64,000 nucleotides of DNA. Origin: Terebella lapidaria (Eukaryota > Annelida > Polychaeta > Terebellida > Terebellidae). Shown in pieces: positions 1 through 11,500 of the stretch (positions are counted from its first letter, which is position 1; the number at the start of each line of letters is the position of its first letter). Made by a program: the position numbers and the translations under genes. Under the pieces are notes generated by a model that saw only the letters and a program-made list of their open reading frames with translations, had not been told where the DNA came from and made no database searches. The stretch spans positions 31,658,423-31,722,422 of the forward strand of contig OX424566.1 in NCBI GenBank assembly GCA_949152475.1, written 5' to 3'.

Positions 1-440
1 ACATTGTAGCTGATTGCAAAATATAAGGATGAGACAAATCCGCAGCCCACTAGATTGTTTACTAACGTCCCAAAGGCTAACCAGCCACGTACAAAAGGAA
101 CACGATATAGACAGGGGGTGCTAAATGACAATAAACAAAAATATTCTCATGTCATATGAGGAATCAATGTGATTATTTTTTTTATTACTATCGCACGTGA
201 CTCACCACCAATCATGTTCATAGCAAGATTCGCTTCGTCATAGCTGGTGATACTGATAAGACTGGCCCCATTGAAGTTGCTCGAGCAGTGATTGCTGGCA
301 TCATTAAATGTCATGGCGCTAGTAACCCCGGCGTAGCAGTAGCCCCCTGTTGCAGTCATGGACGGGGGACATTGGACTGCGGAGGTGTGCGGGACCAGGA
401 CCGCAACTCCCAATACGGCACAAACTGTCAGCAGGCTCAT
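1..440 (-). CDS. C-type lectin, left-arm copy (partial, cut by window edge)
   Basis: Minus-strand gene; coding exon 1 is 440 down to 206 and only 9 bases of exon 2 (positions 9-1) lie in the window. Exon 1 encodes a signal peptide (residues 1-21, ending HTSA) and the first half of a C-type lectin domain with Cys24, Cys35 and Cys52. The donor GTGAGT (205-200) and the acceptor before position 9 are at the same places as in the complete right-arm copy (45739-46417). Within the visible exon I see one amino-acid difference (Tyr67 here, Asn67 there). The start was chosen because the signal peptide begins directly at this ATG and is shared by both copies. EPN and WND motifs are expected in the missing exon but not seen here. 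Probably secreted and carbohydrate binding, as inferred from the right copy. Confidence 0.8.
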
Positions 441-1570
441 CTTCTATAGGTAAACTCGTAAACTGCAAGTAATATCATCGGAATAATATGTACAATACAA
501 ACATTGTATCAGGCATAATGTGATAGTGGTATGGAAATGGAAGTTGTAAATACTTGCAAAAACAGATTCTTGCATACACGCAAGAAACGGAAAAAAAAAT
601 TGTGGCGTCACACAGGGACAGGCTAACTGATAATGTGCTGGCAGGTGTTCAGTGTACCAACATATTCTGAAAAACATTTTTTAGAACACACTTTCAAAGC
701 TGGACTAACATTTTATGATGTCTTAAGCTGTCTTAACCTCATTTTCAAGATAAACGGGATACAATGGCTAATATCTGAAATATAAAACATGTATTGTTTT
801 GAAAACCAGGACATTTTTAGAACAAACGTTCAAAGCTGGACTAACATTTTATGATAATGAGTGAAAAAATAACGTAATTACTACTTCCTTCGACATGGCA
901 ACTACACCAATGGTCCACCTGCTTCCATACCCCGGGAGTGTCCCATCTAAGTAGGGGAGGGGGGGGGGAAGAGGACACCATTCAGGTGAACCAGTTATGA
1001 ATATATGACCTAGGTTATAAACACATCTCGGCCTTTAGCTAGCCATCCTTGTAGAGTGATCAAAGAGTGTCATATCAATAATGGACCACACTCCTCCAGA
1101 TATTACACTCTTTGGAGTATTCTTTAGAATGTTTCATTTGCGCATTCACTGTGTGAATCTTCTTCCCTTGCAACATAGAAATCTTCCTAGACCATCGTCT
1201 GCATCGCTTTGTATCAGGTTAACACAACAGTGTGATTCAACACTATCGTTGTTGATTAGTAGCCATGCATATATGGGCATGGGTATAACATGCAAAGCAA
1301 GTGTTTTGCACACAAGCGAACTAATGTGACATTGGTTCACCACGAGGTCGTGCCAAATGGCAGGCCACAGTTAAGCTTGATATACAAAGTTTTATGAAAC
1401 CAAATCCAAATCACACCAAACCAACGGACAAAGCATTCCCTACTGCCAGACCTACACACGTATATATTTATGACTATTTCGAGTTAAACAACAAGAATGA
1501 ATCACTCACCTTCTCGTCTGTAGAGAACACACTGTTAACTGTCTGTCTTGATCAAGCTCTTTTATGGAAT
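441..1570 (-). promoter_or_regulatory. Lectin promoter, 5' UTR exon and first intron, left arm
   Basis: Mirror of 44703-45738. Reading the minus strand, a TATA-like CATAAAAG lies at 1566-1559. A short leader ends at 1510 with the donor GTGAGT, and a roughly 1-kb intron ends with acceptor TTGCAG so that the coding exon begins at 462. Both arms keep all these signals. The exon model is inferred from splice signals, not transcripts. Fragments of a repeat with the motif AATGGCTAATATCTGA occur in the intron near 760-780. Short frames here look non-coding. Confidence 0.5.
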
Positions 1571-1857
1571 ATGGTCGGGGTTTGCTCAGGAATGGCAGCC
1601 AATAGTCATACTCGATGCGGGTTGAACTGCATCACAGCTGCAATAGCTAGATGTATTTCTACGCCAGTTCATTAACAAACAAATCACGTACAGAACGGCA
1701 TCAACAATCATCAAAACAAATCGTTTGTTTCGTATCTGATGATCTGAATATTCAACATGTTGGCTTTTACATGATGACATGTGTGTGTTGAAGCAGCGAT
1801 ATGCATGATATGAATAAGCATTGATTCCTATGGTTGACTGGTGATTTTAGGTTACCG
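1571..1857. other. Palindrome arm, intergenic upstream of lectin
   Basis: Matches 44406-44700 in inverted orientation. I see no gene. Homology to the other arm stops abruptly at AGGTTACC near 1857, the left edge of a private block. Confidence 0.6.
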
Positions 1858-2595
1858 CACCTTTGGTCCGATCACCTATTGCCGTGGTGTTGAGTCCGTC
1901 GCCTTCCGTCTACATTTTTATCTTTAAATGCCTAAAAATATTTCAAAAGGGATGTATTTTTTAGTTTTTATTATTTCAAAATGGCGGCCATTATTGACGA
2001 AAATCAATTGTGGACATATGGGAAATGATATATGCTGAATATTTTCGCGATCTTTAAGTTGACCTCTGATCTGATTATCAAGGCCAGAGCACAAAATGGC
2101 TAATATCTCAGAAACGGTGCGTCGTAGTGCGAAACGGACATTATTTTCGGACTCGTGACACTAGGCAAACATGTCTTAGGGATATCGTGGGTGAACATGG
2201 CCCTGGACCAAATTTGTTTTTGCTGAGTCATCGTTTTTCATTTTCGACCGTATCTCGGAAACGGTGCGTCGTAGAGCGAAACGGACGTTTTTTCGGACTT
2301 GTGACACTAGGCATAGATGTCTTAGGACTATCTTGTGTGAACTTGGCCCTGGGCCAAATATATCTCAGAATCGGTGCCTCGTAGTGCAATCATTTTCGGC
2401 CATATCTCGGAAATGGTGCATTGTAGTGCGAAACGGACGTTATTTTCCAACATGTGACGGTAACATGTTCTTTACGATTATTATAGTGTATTGAAGAAAA
2501 AGTTGAAAGAGAAAGAGTTGTCAGTAATTAACAGTTCACCTGTGATTGTGTTGTGGATCGAAATGCCCCAAGGCCTCTAGGCCTTTACGTCTAGT
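1858..2595. repeat. Left-private block with diverged tandem repeat
   Basis: Absent at the matching place in the right arm, which carries a different block (41952-44405). From 2104 to 2460 a unit beginning TATCTC(A/G)GAAACGGTGC is repeated at about 2104, 2251, 2361 and 2403. Units are of unequal length (about 147, 110 and 42 bases) and contain CGAAACGGAC and GTGACACTAGGCA. Open frames through it are repeat-derived and not credible genes. Confidence 0.65.
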
Positions 2596-3560
2596 TACAT
2601 TTGTAGTTTTGGCTTCTGTATGTCATGTCTGAAACGTCCATAAAACTGGTGATACGATTATGGTTGGTATTCCATTGTATCCTCTTTATTTGTATTGATT
2701 CTAATTTGTTATTCATCTTCGTTGTTGACATACGTTTGTTTAAAAAGTTGTAACGTTAGTTAGTGAATAATGTTCACTTTCATGTTCAAATTCATTGAGG
2801 AAGTGCATATTGGGCATATAATTTCGGTGTATTTATTCTTAAAAACCAGGTCAATGGACCATCTGCAGCCATCTATGTGCTCGCAATATTGAATTTCAAT
2901 AAAATGATGTTCACTTTGTTGTCGATTTCTGTTCATATGTTTGCAGACATGCACTGATTCTACCGAGTTCAAACCATTGGAATTGGTGGTTTCACACACT
3001 AAACCATTCGCTGACTGATAGTTTATCTGGTACACAAAAATACCTAACATAAGATTTACATTGGCATGTACAGCCCCAAACAAATCTAGTGGTATCTGAT
3101 AGTTTGATATCGTGGATCCCCGTGACACGACTCCGAAATACCTCATGTGTACATTTCATCAAAGAAAGTTGTCGCATTGATCAATAATGATATATTGCCA
3201 TGAACACAATGCTGCATGACCATCTCTATAGCCCACGTTGCCAGCACAACGTGCACCATATAGTCAACCCGTACAGTCCCATACAAATCTAAAGCCATCT
3301 GACAGGCTGATGTTGTTGAAAGCCGTGATGCGACTCCTAAATACCTGAGTTGTATACCATACTGAGTACAGTTGTCACATCGATGATTGAGGACAGTTTT
3401 TTGATAGATTAAATCTATGCACGTCAATGTAGGTACAGAATTCTCCCATAAATCTCCTGCAGCGAGATTGAGCTTCTGCATTCAAATGAATTTCAATTGA
3501 ACAAAAGGGAACTATTTTCTCGTTCGGATGAACCTGCGGCTGTGAAGTGGTCAGGTTAGG
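2596..3560. other. Palindrome arm with a ~205-bp internal duplication
   Basis: Intergenic sequence shared with 40985-41952. On the minus strand, two segments starting near 3350 and 3146 are related (GGTATTTAGGAGTCGC and GGTATTTCGGAGTCGT). In translation both read RY-GV-SR-ST-S--Q---LDL-G. The two frames here are separated by a TGA and a frame change, and the first is broken in the right arm, so I treat this as a decayed duplicated exon or repeat, not a gene. Confidence 0.45.
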
Positions 3561-3563
3561 AGT

Positions 3564-3635
3564 TATAAAATGATCTCATAGCTGAAGTTCACCATGTGAA
3601 TTTCTGGTCTCTAGCAGTGCAAACAGGTATCACAG
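3564..3635 (+). promoter_or_regulatory. TATA box and 5' UTR exon of PAN gene, left arm
   Basis: TATAAAA at 3564-3570 is followed about 65 bases later by the splice donor CACAG/GTAAGT (exon end 3635). The acceptor TTGTAAAG (ending 3739) lies 4 bases before the ATG at 3744, defining a 5' UTR intron of about 100 bases. The same TATAAAA is kept in the right arm (40969-40963). Confidence 0.55.
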
Positions 3636-3743
3636 GTAAGTTGTGCTCGTGGACATCACAGAATTCTCGTTTGACCAATTTGATCACCTGATCATCATCA
3701 CCATTATTATTATTGTTATTATTATTTTGTAAAGACAGACAAG

Positions 3744-4625
3744 ATGTTGAGACTAGCGGTGGTGTTCGCTCTCGCCTTGACTGGCTATGCTTTAGGTAAT
3801 ATCTTGTCCACTTTTCCCTGTAATTAAGATTTGTTTGAAGTGAGGTTTTAAGGCGAATATTATTCCGATAACTTTAGTGTTGTCCTGTACTGAATTATGT
3901 GCTGGATACAGATTGCTACCAGTGGAATATTCTGCTGGACATCAACGCCATTGGGGCGTCTCCCCAGCCACATCCCGAGGAATGTGACTGCCTACAGGGT
4001 TGCGCTGCCGATACCTCCTGCACAGGGGTGGATCTGGACCCAAATTCTCATATGTGCTGGTGGTTCACTGACAACAAAGTGGACAACATCAAGAATGGCC
4101 CCGGAGTCAAGCATGCCAAGAAGGGCTCTTGTGCAAACCCTACCACGCGTGAGTTATGTCACCAAGGCTTGCTCCTTGAAACTGTCCGAATGAACATGGT
4201 TTTAATTGTTCGTGAAGTGATATCCACTCCCAATCCACTTTTCAATATTGTCAATGATAAGGTACACATAGTTTCATCATGTTGCTCCAAGATCCACGGT
4301 TTTATATACCTTGTGGATCCATAACAACTACAGATTCCTGATTGTAATCTGTTAAAACTGAATCTCTCGCCTGCTAGCTGGATGTCAAACAGAGTGGACG
4401 TTCACCAAGGACCACCACGGCCTGGGAGCTAGTGGCCAGTCCGCCTACAACACTCCTGAGGACTGTCTCAACGCCTGCGCAAAGGATGCAAACTGCCAAG
4501 CTGTGGACTACAACCACGACCCCAACACGCCCACTGCCTGCTGGTTCTTTAGCCAGGGGAATAATCAGCTTCACGCTCGCTCTCCCATAGACCACTACAA
4601 CTTGGAGACGACCAACTGCAGGTAG
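3744..4625 (+). CDS. Secreted two-domain PAN/apple-like protein, left-arm copy
   Basis: Three coding exons, 3744-3795, 3912-4148 and 4378-4625, give 178 residues. All splice sites are GT-AG and both introns are phase 1. Exon 1 is almost exactly the signal peptide (residues 1-17). Exon 2 encodes one cysteine-rich module (Cys19 to Cys91, with CWWF) and exon 3 a second (Cys99 to Cys177, with CWFF). Cysteine spacing and the aromatic CW-F core fit PAN/apple domains, which bind proteins or carbohydrates in secreted adhesive proteins; the specific ligand is unknown. Phase-1 introns on both sides make each module a symmetric, shuffle-ready exon. AATAAA at 4657-4662 follows the stop. The mirror copy (39906-40787) has identical exon and intron-2 lengths and roughly six residue changes, so both look functional. 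I recognise the fold, not a named gene. Confidence 0.8.
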
Positions 4626-4662
4626 ACTGTCGGGTCTGCCATCGGTGTACCAAGGCAATAAA

Positions 4663-5782
4663 TAACAAGTCTCTCAGAACTGCGTTGTTCCATTCATGTT
4701 TCTGAAACGAATACTTGGTATTGTTTTGAGCATTTAAATCCATGATCCTTGCCAGATATTGTAGATTTGATCAGTTAACATTGTTCTAAACAACATGGAA
4801 AACTTCCATGTGTTTTTGAGTGAAGGCATCGATCTATTACCACCAATACACCCAATTTCGTATTGAGTGTGTCAATACGAAAACTGGTAACGCAAAATGA
4901 GAAAGCTGAGACTCAAACTGTTATGTATCTCTCCTGGTAACTCCCGAGTCCAACATCAATATACCCAAAACATAAATAAATAACACTTCTATCTCTTATT
5001 ATTAAATAACCTTTAATAATGAAGATGCAGTCAGGTGTGTCAGAAATATTCAACATTCTTTATCTTGTTCGTTCTGGTTTGTGTCAAGCCTTGAAATACG
5101 ATATTATATTATAAATAAGATACAGTTTGTTGCATACGTCTTGTTGTGTATGTTTAGCAAGTGATTTAAAGTGATGGTGGTTTCTCATACAAAATTAGAA
5201 AAGTTTTCATAAATATGGTGTAACAGTTCAGGGGCCATTTTGGAAAGACTCGCGATTAAAGAGAAACGAGATTTTTCGAGAAGAAAAAATACGAAGGCTT
5301 TTTGTAAGAAATTCATGTTCATGACGTTGGAACTGCACTGGAACCTTAAATTTTCCAAAAATAAGGCAATAGTTTCATCATGACACAGGTGTTGTATTTT
5401 GGTATTAAGTGGCTTAAAATTAGTGAGAAAACATATTGTGATTATAAAAAAAAAACAACAACTCCCAAACTCAGAGTTCATGACACGACAATACATGTAC
5501 AGCATATACTTTATTCTAGAGAAGTGAATGCGGTCATTATTGTTTTTCTATGTTAAGGGTGGGCATCGACTAGGATAGGAACACCAATTTTTCTCAAACG
5601 TTGCACATGGCTGCTGCAACCCTGGTGAATGAAGAATGTGGCAACAAGTTTATATAGTATTCTTCGAATACGCAGTGAATACCGACAGTTTAACATCACT
5701 GATCGATAACAAGGTGGATCTTCCATTCGTTTACATGCCTCGTATTGAAACTTTCAGGATAGTCGGGCGACATGATATAGAT
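4663..5782. other. Palindrome arm, intergenic
   Basis: Inverted match of about 38810-39868. AT-rich with short unrelated frames on both strands. I see no gene, RNA or repeat beyond the arm homology. Confidence 0.6.
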
Positions 5783-6029
5783 CACCAACCGAAACTTACA
5801 TTTGTGATGATGGCCATGACTATATGGGGTATTAACCGATATTTCACAAGCAAATTTAGCACATGTAGCAAATACAGTGAGAATGACATACAGTGATTGC
5901 AACCAAAGCGAATTAGCGATCTGACGATCCTCAGGTGTTAAATTCTACGGAGATCATTTATGACTTCATGTTTCACTTCCTTGCTAAAAAAATTTAGCAA
6001 GGAAGTCATACATTGTCGCGGCACGCTGT
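5783..6029. repeat. Left-private 247-bp insert with perfect hairpin
   Basis: The right arm reads straight across this point (GATATAGATTCTCATTTTAT, reverse strand near 38810). Inside, 5975-6006 is a perfect inverted repeat: arms ACTTCCTTGCTAAA and TTTAGCAAGGAAGT around AAAA. No terminal repeat or clear target duplication was found, so the class is unknown. Confidence 0.5.
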
Positions 6030-7367
6030 TCTCATTTTATTGCAATAACATTGCGAGCATGGGCCTGCTAGAGATTGAAACAACTGGATGAACTTGCTTA
6101 TGTATTTTATATTATTTTTCACAATATCTGCAGTGAATTTCAGAAAACCACCTCTGGGTTCGTGATCACAAATGTATGAACTTATTGTTGTGTAAGTATC
6201 ATCGCATAACAACACCATCGTGATAAACGGCTACCTAGTTATCTTTTGCGTACCTTCAGCTTTAACTTTTCGCGAATCATTATGATACATCCATTTTATA
6301 ACATGATATATAATCCATTGGTACGGACACATATCAGTCGCAGACACATTTCGAAATAGATATGATCAGAAATGGCGGAGATATTGACAAAAAATGTACG
6401 ACAGTTCGGCTTGTCTGAGAATGAAATATTCTAAGCGTGGGGTGGGTGTAGGCCCTTTATAGACAAATCATTCCGTTCTTTTGTCACCTTACACAATAGT
6501 GTGATAATAACCATCAAGTTGGATATAATTATGACACCAACAAACAAGAGAAACCTCGAGGAACAGGAGGGGTTATTCAACATGGTCGAGGGTGGCAGCC
6601 CGAGACTATGTTCAAAAACTCCTTGGTACTCAAGGGGTTTATCTGTTTTAAACCGAACAGAAAACTACTCAGCCGTAACCGGTAGGTGTTTAATGTAGCC
6701 ACCACACCAGGGCTGCGTCCTCACGGCGTGCTTACCGCGTCTATGAAAAAATGCAGAACGCTGAACTGCACGCAGTGAGGTCTCGTACAATGCAGAACCA
6801 TCTCCGTGGCCTCTCCACTAAATGCCGTGGGGTCTCATGAGTCGCCCTGCGACGGCGCGCACTTCGTGCATGCACAAAACAAATCCCGTGGCTCGGAGAT
6901 GTGACGGCGTTCTGGCATGCACGCAGTAGGATCTTCGTAGCATCGCCATGAGGTCTTTTAGCACGTCGCAGGAGCTCTGTGGGAGCGTCCCAGGGACGCG
7001 CATAATCGCCCGACGGTCGCGCCAGCAGACAGCGGCGTTTACTCGGAGTCCATGGAGATTCACTGCGGTTGTATCGCGGCCTCCTTGCGTGTACACAAGC
7101 GCTTACACTACGCTTGCTCGGAGACTTATTCATTCCGTTGCGCACTGACAGAGATTGCACGGAGCTAACGGTTACTATATCGTTCACAGCATTCTTGCAG
7201 TGTCCATACCGCGTCAATCGGCGTCAACAGGGCGCATGCAGGGCGCTCAAACAGCTATGTCGGTACGTTTTTAGCAAACACCACAAAAATAATACAAACA
7301 CTGGGTCATCTTTTTAAACTCTCAGTTACATATCTGTCTTCATCATGGCTGTATTAAAACGACAGCA
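6030..7367. other. Palindrome arm; GC-rich CACGCCGTG-type repeat in second half
   Basis: 6030-6690 is plain arm sequence (mirror 38140-38800). A small frame near 6218-6006 (minus) is also open in the mirror, but I recognise no protein. 6690-7300 is GC-rich with repeated short words (CACGGCGTG, GCACGCAGT, GCATGCAC) shared with both sides of the palindrome, suggesting an old non-autonomous element older than the duplication. Its mirror is split by the 4.7-kb insertion at 33161-37851. Confidence 0.5.
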
Positions 7368-7390
7368 AGCAATAATAATAATAATAATAA
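7368..7390. repeat. (AAT)n microsatellite at palindrome breakpoint
   Basis: AAT/AAC units. The mirror (TTA)n is at 32769-32782. Arm homology breaks exactly here and resumes at about 15753, so the microsatellite was the insertion or expansion point of the satellite block. Confidence 0.7.
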
Positions 7391-7745
7391 CAATAATTGT
7401 GGGGGTATGTACGACAGATTATCTTTAACTACCCCATGGTCTCCAAGTAAGGGCCGCACATACCCCACCCATGAGGGTACATGAAGGTCGGGCATGCCCC
7501 ACACGAAAGTCATATATACCCCTGGCAAGGCAGGATATACCCCATCGGAGGGTCAGACATACCCTTCTCAAGACAGACATACCCCCATTGAAGGCATGAC
7601 ATGCCCATTTCAGGGCCCGACATACCCCTTCGAAAGTTAGAGATACCCCATACAAGGAGATACATACCCCCTTTGAAAGCCTGACATACCCATCGGAGGG
7701 TGCTACATACCCCTACTGAGGGTACTACTTACCCATCAAAAGGGA
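7391..7745. repeat. Degenerate ACATACCCC tandem repeat, left flank of satellite
   Basis: A dozen units of roughly 27 bases built on (G)ACATACCCC, e.g. CAGACATACCC and GACATACCCC, separated by variable CGGAGGG- or TTGAAGG-like spacers. The same word recurs at 14640-14840 and in the MITE at 15459-15709. Confidence 0.7.
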
Positions 7746-8540
7746 CTGATATACTTATTTGGGAAGATCAAAGCAAACCAACTGAGCTCGAATCGCAGGC
7801 TACGATTAACATACAAACCAACTCTAACCACATTACTAGTTGTATCAACTGGTTAGGCATACTGGAAAGAGACTAATTTGTGTCATGTCATAACTACGTC
7901 AATCGCCATGAATATATATACCGTCCTGCTGCTTCTACCAGGGGTGGTCCATATTACACACCGGTCCATATTACACGTCTCTCGTCTGCACCACCATGTA
8001 GTGATAATGGACCACGTCTCGTGTAATTTGGTTTCTAACGAATTGAAGGCATAATCACAACTAACCTTCGAAATACTATATTTAATGACATGTAATAAGG
8101 AATCACAACGTAGTCCTTGGGATAAACAATAGTTCACCAGATGATAATACTTACGATTAAAAAATAACATCATTTTTAGCGATTTTCACTCAAATTTCAT
8201 TAAATACACCATGCCTTCTGTGATGTTGTTCTCTTCGATGACAAAAAGACACAATTGATGAGTGTCATAATTACGTCAATCACCATGGATATATATGCAG
8301 TCCTGCTGCTTCTACCTGGGGTGGTCCATATTACACACCGGTCCATATTACACGTTTCTCCCCTACATGGAGATAATATGCTTCTTTCCATTGATGCCCT
8401 GACACAGCAGGCACACTTGGGACTTACATATCCCATCATCCCTAGGAACATTAAAGCTGCCGTAGCCGAATATAAGGGGAGGCGTCCCCCCAGCCCATGC
8501 TCTGCAGTGGGCGGGGGGAGGGCCCCCTTATATACGTCTA
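7746..8540. repeat. Two direct copies of a ~115-bp segment, then a boundary hairpin
   Basis: 7881-7995 and 8263-8373 are about 85-90% identical by eye (both contain CCGTCCTGCTGCTTCTACC or a close variant and a doubled GGTCCATATTACAC). The sequence between them is unrecognised. 8471-8532 is a GC-rich imperfect hairpin (TATAAGGGGAGGC ... GGGCCCCCTTATA) immediately before the 34-bp satellite. Confidence 0.55.
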
Positions 8541-11500
8541 AGCCTCCTTAGGCATGGGTCACGTTCCCACCTTAGGCCTGCTTAGGCATGGGTCACGTCC
8601 CCACCTTAGGCCTCCTTAGGCATGGGTCACCTCCCCACCTTAGGCCTCCTTAGGCATGGGTCACCTCCCCACCTTAGGCCTCCTTAGGCATGGGTCACGT
8701 CCCCACCTTAGGCCTCCTTAGGCATGGGTCACCTCCCCACCTTAGGCCTCCTTAGGCATGGGTCACCTCCCCACCTTAGGCCTCCTTAAGCATTGGTCAC
8801 CCCGACCTTAGGCCTCCTTAGGCATGTGTCACCTCCCCTCCTTAGGCCTGCTTAGGCATGGGTCACGTCCCCACCTTAGGCCTCCTTAGGCATGGGTCAC
8901 CTCCCCACCTTAGGCCTCCTTAGGCATGGGTCACCTCCCCACCTTAGGCCTCCTTAGGCATGGGTCACCTCCCCACCTTAGGCCTCCTTAGGCATGGGTC
9001 ACGTCCCCACCTTAGGCCTGCTTAGGCATGGGTCACGTCCCCACCTTAGGCCTCCTTAGGCATGGGTCACGTCCCCACCTTAGGCCTCCTTAGGCATGGG
9101 TCACCTCCCCACCTTAGGCCTCCTTAGGCATGGGTCACGTCCCCACCTTAGGCCTCCTTAGGCATGGGTCACGTCCCCACCTTAGGCCTCCTTAGGCATG
9201 GGTCACCTCCCCACCTTAGGCCTCCTTAAGCATTGGTCACCCCCATCTTAGGCCTCCTTAGGCATGTGTCACCTCCCCTCCTTAGGCCTGCTTAGGCAAG
9301 GGTCACCTCCCCACCTTAGGCCTCCTTAAGCATTGGTCACCCCCATCTTAGGCCTCCGTAGGCATGTGTCACCTCCCCTCCTTATGCCTGCTTAGGCATG
9401 GGTCACGTCCCCACCTTAGGCCGCCTTAGGCATGGGTCACGTCCCCACCTTAGGCCTCCATAGGCATGGGTCACGTCCCAACCTTAGGCCTCCTTAGGCA
9501 TGGGTCACGTCCCCACCTTAGGCCTCCTTAGGCATGGGTCACCTCCCCACCTTAGGCCTCCTTAGGCATGGGTCACCTCCACGCCTTAGGCCTCCTTAGG
9601 CATGGGTCACCTCCCCACCTTAGGCCTCCTTAGGCATGGGTCACGTCCCCACCTTAGGCCTCCTTAGGCATGGGTCACCTCCCCACCTTAGGCCTCCTTA
9701 GGCATGGGTCACGTCCCCACCTTAGGCCTCCTTAGGCATGGGTCACCTCCCCACCTTAGGCCTCCTTAAGCATTGGTCACCCCCATCTTAGGCCTCCTTA
9801 GGCATGTGTCACCTCCCCTCCTTAGGCCTGCTTAGGCATGGGTCACGTCCCCACCTTAGGCCTCCTTAGGCATGGGTCACGTCCCCACCTTAGGCCTCCT
9901 TAGGCATGGGTCACCTCCCCACCTTAGGCCTCCTTAGGCATGGGTCACGTCCCCACCTTAGGCCTCCTTAGGCATGGGTCACGTCCCCACCTTAGGCCTC
10001 CTTAGGCATGGGTCACGTCCCCACCTTAGGCCTCCTTAGGCATGGGTCACCTCCCCACCTTAGGCTTCCTCAAGCATTGGTCACCCCCCACCTTAGGCAT
10101 GTGTCACCTCCCCACCTTAGGCCTCCTTAGGCATGGGTCACGTCCCCACCTTAGGCCTCCTTAGGCATGGGTCACCTCCCCACCTTAGGCCTCCTCAAGC
10201 ATTGGTCACCCCCCACCTTAGGCATGTGTCACCTCCCCACCTTAGGCCTCCTTAGGCATGGGTCACGTCCCCACCTTAGGCCTCCTTAGGCATGGGTCAC
10301 CTCCCCACCTTAGGCCTCCTTAGGCATGGGTCACCTCCCCACCTTAGGCCTCCTTAAGCATTGGTCACCCCCACCTTAGGCCTCCTTAGGCATGTGTCAC
10401 CTACCCTCCTTAGGCCTGCTTAGGCATGGGTCACGTCCCCACCTTAGGCCTCCTTAGGCATGGGTCACCTCCCCACCTTAGGCCTCCTTAGGCATGGGTC
10501 ACCTCCCCACCTTAGGCCTCCTTAGGCATGGGTCACGTCCCCACCTTAGGCCTGCTTAGGCATGGGTCACGTTCCCACCTTAGGCCTGCTTAGGCATGGG
10601 TCACGTCCCCACCTTAGGCCTCCTTAGGCATGGGTCAACTCCCCACCTTAGGCCTCCTTAGGCATGGGTCACCTCCCCACCTTAGGCCTCCTTAGGCATG
10701 GGTCACGTCCCCACCTTAGGCCTGCTTAGGCATGGGTCACGTCCCCACCTTAGGCCTCCTTAGGCATGGGTCACGTCCCCACCTTAGGCCTCCTTAGGCA
10801 TGGGTCACCTCCCCACCTTAGGCCTCCTTAGGCATGGGTCACATCCCCACCTTAGGCCTCCTTAGGCATGGGTCACGTCCCCACCTTAGGCCTCCTTAGG
10901 CATGGGTCACCTCCCCACCTTAGGCCTCCTTAAGCATTGGTCACCCCCATCTTAGGCCTCCTTAGGCATGTGTCACCTCCCCTCCTTAGGCCTGCTTAGG
11001 CAAGGGTCACCTCCCCACCTTAGGCCTCCTTAAGCATTGGTCACCCCCATCTTAGGCCTCCGTAGGCATGTGTCACCTCCCCTCCTTATGCCTGCTTAGG
11101 CATGGGTCACGTCCCCACCTTAGGCCGCCTTAGGCATGGGTCACGTCCCCACCTTAGGCCTCCATAGGCATGGGTCACGTCCCCACCTTAGGCCTCCTTA
11201 GGCATGGGTCACGTCCCCACCTTAGGCCTCCTTAGGCATGGGTCACCTCCCCACCTTAGGCCTCCTTAGGCATGGGTCACCTCCACGCCTTAGGCCTCCT
11301 TAGGCATGGGTCACCTCCCCACCTTAGGCCTCCTTAGGCATGGGTCACGTCCCCACCTTAGGCCTCCTTAGGCATGGGTCACCTCCCCACCTTAGGCCTC
11401 CTTAGGCATGGGTCACGTCCCCACCTTAGGCCTCCTTAGGCATGGGTCACCTCCCCACCTTAGGCCTCCTTAAGCATTGGTCACCCCCATCTTAGGCCTC

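Noticed and set aside
4374..4658. Minus-strand frame overlapping PAN exon 3
   Set aside because: Shadow of the real plus-strand exon; low-complexity Val-rich translation.
6741..7217. 158-codon minus-strand frame
   Set aside because: Arises in GC-rich CACGCCGTG repeat DNA; the opposite strand is also open, and the mirror locus is split by an insertion without frame conservation.
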